Of a stretch of DNA of 64,000 nucleotides, positions 8,746-16,411 are shown piece by piece. The position numbers were made by a program, and so were the translations under genes. The notes under the pieces were generated by a model. That model was not told the origin of the DNA. It saw only the letters and a list, made by a program, of their open reading frames with translations, and ran no database searches. The DNA is taken from the NCBI RefSeq assembly GCF_000164865.1, contig NC_014618.1:1054001-1118000 (forward strand). Reading direction: 5' to 3'. Positions within the stretch are counted from its first letter, which is position 1, and each line of letters begins with the position of its first letter. This DNA is from [Enterobacter] lignolyticus SCF1. Lineage in GTDB: Bacteria; Pseudomonadota; Gammaproteobacteria; Enterobacterales; Enterobacteriaceae.

Positions 8746-8855
8746 AGGTGGTTTTATTGTATTTGTTTATCTTGTTTAATGTTCTTGGCGTATTGTTTTT
8801 ACGGCAGTTTCCTGTGTTGTACCGTGAAATAAAATCGGGGGAGTTATGTCCTTGA
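8733..8855 (+). CDS. 40-residue single-helix membrane peptide, unknown
   Basis: An ATG at 8733 opens 40 codons ending in TGA at 8853-8855. The peptide has a basic start (MRVLK), one strong helix (about 5-23, VVLLYLFILFNVLGVLFL) and a polar tail. GGTG-type pairing is weak. It overlaps the preceding ORF by 13 nt and the EAL-HTH start by 10 nt, the staggered arrangement typical of translationally coupled genes. A short ORF of this size in AT-rich DNA can also arise by chance. No family recognised. Confidence 0.35.
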   Translation: MRVLKVVLLYLFILFNVLGVLFLRQFPVLYREIKSGELCP

Positions 8856-9892
8856 CGATGCCGGATGTCCGAGACGCTTTGCATAATAACTGGTTTATTC
8901 CCTTCTTTCAGCCTGTACATGATACGGTGGGTAATGAATGCGTTGGTGCCGAGGTATTAGCCAGACTGTCTCATCCTTTATTGGGTGTTTTACCTCCGTC
9001 TGAGTTTTTACCACATATGCGCGATCAGCAGGACCTGGCGGTATTAACCCGAGCGCTAATGACCGAATCATGCCACCGGTTTGCCGGACAGGCGCTACCT
9101 GCGGGGTTTATGCTGACGTTTAACGTCACAACCGACATGCTTGAGCAATCATGGTTGCACGCTTCCTGTGAGGCCCTTATCGCTGCCCTGGGGGGGCGGG
9201 TTACCGTTATTCTTGAAATTCTTGAACATGCCTCATTTGAGGAGTTTCACCAGCAGCTCCTTTCCTCCGTCTCCCTCCTGAGACGTAAGGGAGTAAGGCT
9301 TGCTTTGGATGATTTTGGTACCGGCTATTCGGGTCTGGCATTGTTACATCAGGTTGGCGGGGATTATCTCAAGATCCCTCGCGAGTTTATTGCGGCAATG
9401 ACCCGAGAGAAAACGGCGGACTGCATTATCGATAATATTGTCCATCTGGCGGATATTCTGCAGCTAGGCATTATTGCTGAAGGGGTTGAGTGTCAATCCC
9501 AGATCTCTGCATTATCTGCGAAAGGTGTCACTCTTGTTCAGGGTTTTTGCTATAGCCCACCTATTGATGGTGATGAATTTATTACCTATTTACGGCAGAC
9601 GGGCAGCGCTATGACTTCCGAAGATGCAACGGTGAATACGATAACCAGACATATGACGCCTGAACTCCTGCATCGCTGTGCTCGTCTTCATCGCCTTTCT
9701 CCGCGTGAAACGGAGGTTATTACGTTAATTGCCCTAGGGAAAAAGCTAGCCTTAAGTTCAAAAAATAGCGTCCGCAGCGTTAAAACAATGTCCGTCCAAA
9801 AGCTGAGCGCCTATAAAAAAATAGGTGTCAAAAATGACGTCGAATTTATTCATTATCTGTATTGCCTGGCAGATAATACGGAAGTTGCGTGA
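8846..9892 (+). CDS. EAL-domain protein with C-terminal LuxR-type HTH
   Basis: 348 residues. Residues about 15-250 form an EAL (c-di-GMP phosphodiesterase) domain: EVLAR with E36, FNVT, LEILEH, DDFGTGYS with D155-D156, LKIP with K176, AEGVE with E212, and QGFCYSPP. The metal and catalytic residues appear kept, but the usual KID is KIP and the following residue is Arg. Residues about 285-345 look like a LuxR/NarL helix-turn-helix (LSPRETEVITLIALGK, then SVKTMSVQKLSAYKKIGVKN), with a shortened or altered scaffold helix. No GGDEF or receiver domain. Likely role: c-di-GMP-responsive control of the adjacent pilus, which is inference. GGGG precedes the ATG closely. Confidence 0.88.
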   Translation: MSLTMPDVRDALHNNWFIPFFQPVHDTVGNECVGAEVLARLSHPLLGVLPPSEFLPHMRDQQDLAVLTRALMTESCHRFAGQALPAGFMLTFNVTTDMLEQSWLHASCEALIAALGGRVTVILEILEHASFEEFHQQLLSSVSLLRRKGVRLALDDFGTGYSGLALLHQVGGDYLKIPREFIAAMTREKTADCIIDNIVHLADILQLGIIAEGVECQSQISALSAKGVTLVQGFCYSPPIDGDEFITYLRQTGSAMTSEDATVNTITRHMTPELLHRCARLHRLSPRETEVITLIALGKKLALSSKNSVRSVKTMSVQKLSAYKKIGVKNDVEFIHYLYCLADNTEVA

Positions 9893-9909
9893 GTATTCGT
9901 TCTGGTAAA

Positions 9910-9928
9910 AGCCCCAGCAACTGGGGCT
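9910..9928 (-). terminator. Terminator of norVW (possibly bidirectional)
   Basis: An 8-bp perfect stem AGCCCCAG / CTGGGGCT with a CAA loop. On the minus strand it is followed by TTTACC, and it sits 11 nt past the norW stop. It also lies 18 nt after the EAL gene and may stop transcription from both sides. Confidence 0.75.
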
Positions 9929-9938
9929 AAAACGACGC

Positions 9939-11072
9939 TCAGGCCGACAGGCTTTTCAGCAGCGCGAAAGCTTCTTTCATGTTGTCTTCACTGACGACAA
10001 ACGCGCGCAGCTTGCCCTCTTCATCAAGACCTTTCGCCACCATGCCGCTGTGCCGGTTGACGAGATGCCAGCACAGGTCGCGGCGGTGGCTCTCGCCCGC
10101 CAGATGCAGGGGCATATCCGGCGTTTTGACCTTCACCAGCATCGGCGGCAGCGTGAGGGCGCCGGGCTGGCCGAGCAGATTTTTGGCAAGGCACAGGGCG
10201 CTGAGCAAAATCGGCTGCAGGAAGGGCAGAACCCGGCCATTGATTTCCGCGCAGTCGCCGAGCGCGTAAATATGCGGGTCGCTGGTCTGTAGCGCGCCGT
10301 TAACCTCCACTCCGCGCTGAACCCGCAGCCCGGCGCGGCGGGCGAGGGCGGTATCCGGGCGCAGCCCGGCGGCGGCCACTACCGCATCCACATTGACGCT
10401 GCGCCCGTCGTCCAGCGTGGCGCGAATGCCGTTTGCCGTTTCCTCAAGCAGGGCAAGCTGGCTTTTCAGCAGCAGATGGACGCCCATGTCGATGAGACGA
10501 TGCTGCAGACGGCTGCTGACCTCTGGCGGCATCAGCGAGGCCAGAATGCTGGCGGCACTATCCACCAGCGTCACCTGCTTGCCGGCGCGGCAAAAATCCA
10601 TCGCCAGCTCGGTACCGATGAGCCCGCCGCCGACAATAAGCACCCGCTTAGCATCAAACAGACGCTGCTGCGCGGCGCCGTACTCGCGCTGGCTGTTGAG
10701 GGTCAGCATCAGTTCATGCCCCGGCACCGGCGGAACGAACGGCGTCGCGCCGGTCGCCAGCACCAGCTTATCGTAAGACCACTGCGCGTCACGGCTTTTC
10801 ACCACGCGGGCGCTGGCGTCGATATCCGTTACCGTGGCGTGGGGAAACAGGCGCACGGCGTACTGCTCTGCGAACGCCCCTGCGGGCTGTAGGGTCAGGT
10901 CGTCGGCGCGCTGGCCGCGGCTGATGACGTGGCTGATATCCGGTTTGTTGTACTCGTCGATGCTGTCGGCGGCGATAAGCGTAAGCGGTACATCGGCGTT
11001 CTGCTTGCGGATATTTTTAACCACCTGGCGGGCGGCGAAGCCCGAACCGATGATAACGATGCCGTGGTTCAT
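9939..11072 (-). CDS. norW: NADH:flavorubredoxin reductase NorW
   Basis: 377 residues, the same length as E. coli NorW. It is an FAD-dependent pyridine nucleotide-disulfide-type oxidoreductase that passes electrons from NADH to the rubredoxin domain of NorV. Visible motifs are the N-terminal dinucleotide fold IIGSGFAARQVVK, a central NAD-binding fold VLIVGGGLIGTELAMDF, and IYALGDCAE near the C-terminus for FAD. Its ATG overlaps the NorV stop by 4 nt, so it is translated from the norVW mRNA under NorR and sigma-54 control. Confidence 0.97.
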   Translation of the reverse strand: MNHGIVIIGSGFAARQVVKNIRKQNADVPLTLIAADSIDEYNKPDISHVISRGQRADDLTLQPAGAFAEQYAVRLFPHATVTDIDASARVVKSRDAQWSYDKLVLATGATPFVPPVPGHELMLTLNSQREYGAAQQRLFDAKRVLIVGGGLIGTELAMDFCRAGKQVTLVDSAASILASLMPPEVSSRLQHRLIDMGVHLLLKSQLALLEETANGIRATLDDGRSVNVDAVVAAAGLRPDTALARRAGLRVQRGVEVNGALQTSDPHIYALGDCAEINGRVLPFLQPILLSALCLAKNLLGQPGALTLPPMLVKVKTPDMPLHLAGESHRRDLCWHLVNRHSGMVAKGLDEEGKLRAFVVSEDNMKEAFALLKSLSA

Positions 11073-12517
11073 TTTGCCTCCGTCGCCAGTACGTCAAAGA
11101 CCTCTTTCCCCAGCGAGCATTCCGGGCACAGGAAGCTGTCCGGTACTTCGCGCCACGGCGTGCCCGGCTGGACGTCCTGGTTCGGTTCGCCCGTTGCCGG
11201 ATCGTAGATCCACTGACAGACGCTGCACTGCATGCTGGGGCCAAGGTCAGCCGCTGCGGCGGCGGCACAGGCGCAGGCCTGCCCGGCGGCGCTGGCGGTT
11301 TTACCCGCCGTCGGCAGCGGGGCGAGCGCCCACTGGCGGGCGATTTCGCGACCGTGCTCGCGGCACAGCTCCAGCGCGTCGATATCCGGGTGCCATTTGG
11401 CCTTCAGGCTCAGCGACATCTCAAAACCGGCGTCCTGCAGGCGGGTGGATAACCGGTCTACCGCGCCGCCGCTCCAGCCGTGGGAGCCGAAGGCGCTGGC
11501 GCGCTTGTTGCGAAAGCGCAGGCCCGTCATCTCCTCCACCAGCCCGGCGATTTTCGGCATCATGACGTTGTTCATGGTGGAGGTCCCCACCAGCACGCCT
11601 TTGGAGCGGAACACGTTGGTCAGAATGTCGTTTTTATCGCTGCGCGCCACGTTGAAGATTTTCACCGCTACGTTCGGGTCCACTTCGTTGATGCCCTGGG
11701 CTATCGCGTCGGCCATCATGCGGGTGTTGTTGGACATGGTGTCGTAGAACAGGGTGATCCGGTCTTCCTGATAGTCCGCCGCCCACTTCAGGTACAGCTC
11801 GACTATCTGGGTTGGGTTATCGCGCCAGACCACGCCGTGCGAGGTGGCAATCATATCGACCGGCAGGTTAAAGCCGAGGATCTCGGTGATTTTCGGCGTC
11901 ACCAGGCGGCTGAACGGCGTCAGGATGTTGGCGTAGTAGCGCTGGCACTGTTCAAACAGCTCAGCCTGGTCCACTTCATCGTTAAACAGGCGCTCGTCGC
12001 AGTAGTGCTGGCCGAAGGCGTCGTTGCTGAACAGTACCGCGTCGCCGGTCATGTAGGTCATCATGCTGTCCGGCCAGTGCAGCATCGGGGTTTCCACGAA
12101 GATAAGCTGTTTGCCGTTGCCGATATCCAGGCTATCGCCGGTTTTCACCACGTTGAAGTTCCACTCCGGATGGTGGTGATGACCGTTGATAGAGTCGATG
12201 GCGTTGGCGGTACAGTAAATCGGCGTATCCGGAATGCAGGACATCAGCTCCGTCAGCGCCCCGGCGTGATCTTCTTCGGCGTGGTTGATGACGATGGCAT
12301 CGATATCTGCGAGGTCGATTTCCATGCGCAGGTTCTGCACGAACTCGCGGCTGAACTTGTGATCCACGGTGTCGATCAGCACGTTTTTCTCTTCGCGGAT
12401 CAAATAGCTGTTATAGCTGCTGCCTCGCAGGGTTTTGTACTCTGTCCCGTGAAAATCACGGACTTCCCAGTCGCGCTGTCCAACCCAATGAATATTATTT
12501 TTAACCTGAATAGCCAT
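11069..12517 (-). CDS. norV: Anaerobic nitric oxide reductase flavorubredoxin NorV
   Basis: 482 residues, near the E. coli length of 479. Three modules are visible: an N-terminal metallo-beta-lactamase-like di-iron domain with the ligand motif HAEEDH (about residues 79-84), a flavodoxin-like FMN domain from about 255 (LFYDTMSNNTRMMADAI), and a C-terminal rubredoxin with two CxxC pairs (CSVC and CPEC). The linker before the rubredoxin is Ala-rich (ACACAAAAAADL). It reduces NO to N2O under anaerobic conditions. Divergent from norR, with three NorR sites and a sigma-54 promoter between them. Confidence 0.98.
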   Translation of the reverse strand: MAIQVKNNIHWVGQRDWEVRDFHGTEYKTLRGSSYNSYLIREEKNVLIDTVDHKFSREFVQNLRMEIDLADIDAIVINHAEEDHAGALTELMSCIPDTPIYCTANAIDSINGHHHHPEWNFNVVKTGDSLDIGNGKQLIFVETPMLHWPDSMMTYMTGDAVLFSNDAFGQHYCDERLFNDEVDQAELFEQCQRYYANILTPFSRLVTPKITEILGFNLPVDMIATSHGVVWRDNPTQIVELYLKWAADYQEDRITLFYDTMSNNTRMMADAIAQGINEVDPNVAVKIFNVARSDKNDILTNVFRSKGVLVGTSTMNNVMMPKIAGLVEEMTGLRFRNKRASAFGSHGWSGGAVDRLSTRLQDAGFEMSLSLKAKWHPDIDALELCREHGREIARQWALAPLPTAGKTASAAGQACACAAAAAADLGPSMQCSVCQWIYDPATGEPNQDVQPGTPWREVPDSFLCPECSLGKEVFDVLATEAK

Positions 12518-12565
12518 AACAACCTCAATCAGTAATGCGTTTTTCCAAAAAGATGTCTGGCTATA

Positions 12566-12581
12566 ATCAAATAGCGTGCCA
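12566..12581 (-). promoter_or_regulatory. Sigma-54 promoter for norVW
   Basis: Minus-strand TGGCACG-N4-TTGAT matches the sigma-54 -24/-12 consensus (TGGCACG-N4-TTGCA) except at the -12 GC. It lies about 50 nt upstream of norV and about 57 nt from the nearest NorR site, the spacing expected for an enhancer-dependent promoter. Confidence 0.75.
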
Positions 12582-12637
12582 TTTTTTTATTTGATTGATT
12601 TTTAAAGGTATTGATATTTTTTGCTTTACGGGTTGTT

Positions 12638-12693
12638 GTCATAATGACTATGATTGCCGCTGTCAATGTGACAATGGTCACGGTCAAAATGAC
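12638..12693. promoter_or_regulatory. Three NorR enhancer sites
   Basis: Three 11-bp elements fit the NorR consensus GT-N7-AC: GTCATAATGAC (12638-12648), GTCAATGTGAC (12662-12672) and GTCAAAATGAC (12683-12693). In E. coli NorR needs three such sites in the norR-norVW gap to form the active hexamer. The last site ends 12 nt before the norR ATG, so NorR binding could also repress its own gene. Confidence 0.9.
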
Positions 12694-12705
12694 AATGAGG
12701 CAGCA

Positions 12706-14217
12706 ATGAGTTTTTCCGTACAAGAGCTGGCGAAGATAGCCATTGAATTGCAAAGTGATATCGGCCACGCCGACCGCTTTGCCCGCCTGATCGCCACGCT
12801 GCGCCAGCTGCTTGGCTGCGATGCCTCCGCGCTGCTGCGCTATGAAGCGCACCAGTTTATTCCGCTGGCGATCGACGGCCTGGCGCAGGACGTGTTGGGC
12901 CGACGCTTTACCCTCGACGGGCACCCGCGGCTGGAGGCGATCGCCCGCGCGGGCGACGTTGTGCGCTTCCCGGCCGACAGCGACCTGCCCGACCCGTATG
13001 ACGGGATGATCCCCGGGCAGGAAAGCCTGAAGGTTCATGCCTGCGTCGGGCTGCCGCTGTTCGCCGGACAGCGGCTTATCGGCGCGCTGACCCTCGACGG
13101 CATGGATGCCGAGCAGTTTGACAGCTTCAGCGACGAAGAGCTGCGGCTGGTCGCCGCGCTGGTGTCCGGGGCGCTGAATAATGCGCTGCTTATCGCGCGC
13201 CTCGAAAGCCAGAATGCGCTGTCCGGCGGCGAGGCGACCGACAGCGCGCCGACGCACACGGAGATGATTGGCCTTTCCGCGCCGATGCAGCAGCTGATTA
13301 AAGAGATAGGCATTGTCGCAGCCTCAGATCTTAACGTGCTGATTACCGGCGAAACGGGAACCGGCAAAGAGCTGGTGGCGAAAGCGATACACGAAGGATC
13401 GGCCCGCGCCGCCAGCCCGCTGGTTTATCTCAACTGCGCCGCGCTGCCGGAAAGCGTGGCGGAAAGCGAGCTGTTCGGCCATGTGAAGGGCGCGTTTACC
13501 GGCGCTATCAGCAACCGCAGCGGGAAGTTCGAGACGGCGGACAACGGGACGCTGTTTCTTGATGAAATCGGCGAGCTGTCGCTGGCGCTGCAGGCCAAGC
13601 TGCTGCGGGTGCTGCAGTACGGCGACATCCAGCGCGTAGGGGATGATCGCAGCCTGCGGGTGGACGTGCGCGTGCTGGCGGCGACCAACCGCGACCTGCG
13701 TGAAGAGGTGCTGGCGGGGCGTTTTCGCGCCGACCTCTATCATCGGCTCAGCGTTTTTCCGCTGCTGGTGCCGCCTCTGCGCGAGCGTGAGGACGACGTG
13801 GTGCTGCTGGCGGGGTATTTCTGCGAGCAGTGCCGGCTGCGGCTGGGGCTGTCGCGGGTGGTGCTGACGCCCGCGGCGCGCGCGCGGCTTACCGGCTATG
13901 GCTGGCCGGGCAACGTGCGCGAGCTGGAGCATGCGATTCACCGCGCGGTGGTGCTGGCGCGGGCGGCAGGCACCGGCGATGAGGTGCTGCTGGAGCCGTC
14001 ACATTTTGGCGCCGGACAGGAGGCTGCCACCGGGGCCGCGCCGTCCGTACCGGCGATGGAGGGGATGAACCTGCGCGATGCGACCGATGCGTTTCAGCGG
14101 GAGGCCATTACCCGCGCGCTGACGGCGAACCAGAATACCTGGGCCGCCGCCGCCCGCGCGCTGGAGATGGACGTTGCCAACCTGCACCGGCTGGCAAAAC
14201 GTCTGGGGCTTAAATAA
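12706..14217 (+). CDS. norR: Nitric oxide-responsive sigma-54 activator NorR
   Basis: 503 residues from the ATG giving MSFSVQEL, which matches the E. coli N-terminus and length (504). An upstream in-frame ATG would read through the NorR sites and is rejected. The N-terminal GAF domain (about 1-175) senses NO through a mononuclear iron. The AAA+ domain shows Walker A GETGTGKE, the sigma-54 contact loop GAFTGA and a Walker B region LFLDEIGE. The C-terminal Fis-type HTH ends the protein. It activates norVW and converges on gutQ with an 8-nt overlap of the 3' ends. Confidence 0.97.
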   Translation: MSFSVQELAKIAIELQSDIGHADRFARLIATLRQLLGCDASALLRYEAHQFIPLAIDGLAQDVLGRRFTLDGHPRLEAIARAGDVVRFPADSDLPDPYDGMIPGQESLKVHACVGLPLFAGQRLIGALTLDGMDAEQFDSFSDEELRLVAALVSGALNNALLIARLESQNALSGGEATDSAPTHTEMIGLSAPMQQLIKEIGIVAASDLNVLITGETGTGKELVAKAIHEGSARAASPLVYLNCAALPESVAESELFGHVKGAFTGAISNRSGKFETADNGTLFLDEIGELSLALQAKLLRVLQYGDIQRVGDDRSLRVDVRVLAATNRDLREEVLAGRFRADLYHRLSVFPLLVPPLREREDDVVLLAGYFCEQCRLRLGLSRVVLTPAARARLTGYGWPGNVRELEHAIHRAVVLARAAGTGDEVLLEPSHFGAGQEAATGAAPSVPAMEGMNLRDATDAFQREAITRALTANQNTWAAAARALEMDVANLHRLAKRLGLK

Positions 14218-15175
14218 TCCCGGCGTGATAGAAGTTTTGCAGGTTGATGGCGCCGGTGAGATAGCCGTTCTCATCGACCACCGGCGCGGCGCTGATCTTA
14301 TGGCGCATCAGGATCTCTTTGGCGTCGATGGCCCGCTCCTGCGACTGCAGCGTGACGCCGCCCGTGGTCATCGCCTCGCTGACAGCGTCGTTGAGCGTGC
14401 CGCCGCGCACCAGCCAGCGGCGCAGATCGCCATCGGTGAAGACGCCGCTGACCTGACCGGCGCTGTCGCAGACCGCAACCAGCCCTAACCCGGTTCTGCT
14501 GAGCTCCAGCATCGCGTCCATCACGTTGGCGTCGACGGTCACCTTTGGCACCTCATCGTCTTTACGCATCAGGTGATGCACCTTGTTCAGCAGACGCGCG
14601 CCGAGGGCGCCTGCCGGATGCGAGCGGGCGAAATCCTCTTCGCTGAAGCCGCGGGCCTGCATCACCGCCATTGCCAGCGCGTCGCCCAGCATCAGGGTAT
14701 TGACGGTGCTGGAGGTGGGGGCCAGGCGCATCGGACAGGCTTCGCGCGCGACCGAAATATCCAGCACGGCGGCGGCGGCCAGTGCCAGCGGAGACTGCGA
14801 TTTCCCGGTCATCGCCAGCAGCGCAATCGACTTTTCCTCCAGCCGCGGAATAATCAGCTCCAGCTCTTTGGCGCTGCCGGAATAGGAGATAAACAGCATC
14901 ACGTCCTGGCTTTCGAGCATGCCGAGGTCGCCGTGCAGCGCTTCCGCCGGGTGAACGAAAAACGCCGGGGTGCCGGTGCTGGCGAAGGTGGCGGCGAGCT
15001 TTTTGCCGATATGCCCGGATTTGCCGATACCGGAGACGACCAGTTTGCCTTTGCAGCTGATGATGGTTTGCGCGGCGCGCACAAAGCTTTCGTCCAGACG
15101 ATCCGGCAGCCTGCTTGCCTCCTGAAGCTCAAGCAGCAGCGTCTGGCGGCCAGCGTTCAGTAAAAAATCACTCAT
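14210..15175 (-). CDS. gutQ: D-arabinose 5-phosphate isomerase GutQ
   Basis: 321 residues from the ATG giving MSDFLLNAGRQ, equal to E. coli GutQ; an upstream in-frame start inside srlR is rejected. The SIS sugar-isomerase domain (about 1-190; GIGKSGHIGKK, SYSGSAKEL, APTSSTVNT) is followed by two CBS domains (about 200-320). It interconverts D-arabinose 5-phosphate and D-ribulose 5-phosphate and duplicates the KdsD function. Its start overlaps the srlR stop by 8 nt, so it is the last gene of the sorbitol operon. Confidence 0.96.
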   Translation of the reverse strand: MSDFLLNAGRQTLLLELQEASRLPDRLDESFVRAAQTIISCKGKLVVSGIGKSGHIGKKLAATFASTGTPAFFVHPAEALHGDLGMLESQDVMLFISYSGSAKELELIIPRLEEKSIALLAMTGKSQSPLALAAAAVLDISVAREACPMRLAPTSSTVNTLMLGDALAMAVMQARGFSEEDFARSHPAGALGARLLNKVHHLMRKDDEVPKVTVDANVMDAMLELSRTGLGLVAVCDSAGQVSGVFTDGDLRRWLVRGGTLNDAVSEAMTTGGVTLQSQERAIDAKEILMRHKISAAPVVDENGYLTGAINLQNFYHAGII

Positions 15176-15941
15176 GAGATTCTCCGGTAATAATGACGTC
15201 AATTCCCTTGTCTTCCAGCGCCTGGCGAAACGCCGGGTCGATATCGGCGTCGGTGATGAGCTTGTCGACGCTTTCCAGCCCGCAGACGACGTTGGGGCTT
15301 TTGCGGCCGAACTTGGAGGAGTCAGCCATCAGAATGACCTCCCGCGCCGCGTTGCACATGGCTTTGCTGACGGTATACACCTCGTTGAAGGTGGTCACGC
15401 CCGCGTTCAGGTCAATGCCGTCGGTGCCCATAAACAGGCGGTCGAAGCTGAAATGTTCAAACGCGTTTTCGGCAAGCTGCCCGTGAAAAGAGGCGGATTT
15501 TTTGCGGAAGGTGCCGCCCGGCATCAGGATGGTCTGCTCGTTATCAAATTCGGACAGCGCATTGACGATATGCAGGCTGTTGGTCATTACCGTGATGTTG
15601 TTGAAGCGGCTTAACAGCGGCACCATCTGCAGCACCGTGCTGCCGGCGTCGAGGATGATGGAGTCGCCGTCATGAATAAACTGTACGGCGGCCTGGGCGA
15701 TCAGCGCTTTTCTGTGCGTGTTGATCAGCGTCTTATGATCGATGGGCGGATCGGCTTCATCTTTGTTCAGCACGACGCCGCCGTAGGTGCGAATGACCGT
15801 CCCGGCGTTTTCCAGGGCGACTAAGTCTTTACGGATAGTGGTGCCGGTGGTGGCAAAGTGGTGCGCCAGCTCTTCGACCGAACACTTCCCCTGTGTTTGT
15901 AAATATTCGATGATGGCTGCCTGGCGCTGGCGAGGTTTCAT
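15168..15941 (-). CDS. srlR: DeoR-family sorbitol operon repressor SrlR (GutR)
   Basis: 257 residues, the E. coli length. The N-terminal DeoR winged HTH (MKPRQRQAAIIEYLQTQGKCSVEELAHHF, about 1-55) is followed by the DeoR sensor domain (about 75-235) with the sugar-phosphate-binding patterns ILDAGSTVLQM and MGTDGIDLNAGVTTFNE. It represses the srl operon without sorbitol and works against the activator GutM, encoded just upstream. A palindrome in the gap to gutM could be an operator. Confidence 0.97.
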   Translation of the reverse strand: MKPRQRQAAIIEYLQTQGKCSVEELAHHFATTGTTIRKDLVALENAGTVIRTYGGVVLNKDEADPPIDHKTLINTHRKALIAQAAVQFIHDGDSIILDAGSTVLQMVPLLSRFNNITVMTNSLHIVNALSEFDNEQTILMPGGTFRKKSASFHGQLAENAFEHFSFDRLFMGTDGIDLNAGVTTFNEVYTVSKAMCNAAREVILMADSSKFGRKSPNVVCGLESVDKLITDADIDPAFRQALEDKGIDVIITGESHE

Positions 15942-15968
15942 AGGCGTCGGTATCCTGCGGTCAGATTT

Positions 15969-15984
15969 CGAAATGATAATTTCG
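15969..15984. promoter_or_regulatory. Palindrome before srlR, candidate operator
   Basis: A perfect 6-bp inverted repeat CGAAAT-GATA-ATTTCG, with another CGAAAT half-site at 15995-16000, lies 28 nt before the srlR start. It could be an SrlR operator or promoter element. No direct evidence. Confidence 0.35.
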
Positions 15985-16009
15985 CAAGATATTTACGTTC
16001 AAAACGAAA

Positions 16010-16369
16010 TTACCCATGTTTCAGTTTAAGCGCCAATGATAGTGCATTCTGACTGAGAGGATCATGGGGAAAGATCACATCAGGTTGCAAATCCTGCAAA
16101 GACTTCCCCTGTAAGGCCGCTATTTTTTGCGGCCTGGCAAAGACCGTTAGTCCCCGCATCAGCAGCGTATCGACGACGTTATTCTCGTTATCCAGCGCGA
16201 TCGCCACCACCACGCGCGGCTTGAAGCGCCCGCCGGAGCGGCCAACGCCGACGCGCCCCTGCTGGCAGAGTTTATCGAATGCGCGATTAAACTGGCGTAT
16301 CTGCCAGCCACCGAGCGCCAGCTGGGCAAGCCAGGCGATAACCGCAATGGTGATAAGGCTTGATACCAT
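16010..16369 (-). CDS. gutM: Glucitol operon activator GutM
   Basis: 119 residues, the E. coli length. A single N-terminal hydrophobic segment (SLITIAVIAWLAQLALGGW, about 3-21) suggests membrane association, followed by a basic cytoplasmic domain. GutM is the known activator of the glucitol operon; its molecular mechanism is poorly defined. It lies between srlD and srlR, as in E. coli. Confidence 0.95.
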   Translation of the reverse strand: MVSSLITIAVIAWLAQLALGGWQIRQFNRAFDKLCQQGRVGVGRSGGRFKPRVVVAIALDNENNVVDTLLMRGLTVFARPQKIAALQGKSLQDLQPDVIFPHDPLSQNALSLALKLKHG

Positions 16370-16388
16370 CTTTTCTCTCCGTAATAAC

Positions 16389-16404
16389 GGCCCCTTGCGG
16401 GGCC
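16389..16404 (-). terminator. Hairpin between srlD and gutM
   Basis: GGCCCC-TTGC-GGGGCC forms a perfect 6-bp GC stem just after the srlD stop. There is no U-run, so it is more likely an mRNA stabiliser or partial attenuator that sets the level of the regulators against the enzymes. Confidence 0.45.
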
Positions 16405-16411
16405 GGTGTCA

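Noticed and set aside
11480..12535. Long 351-codon plus-strand frame opposite norV
   Set aside because: It is antisense to a well-conserved gene, His/Val-rich as expected from the complement of GC-rich coding DNA, with no independent support.
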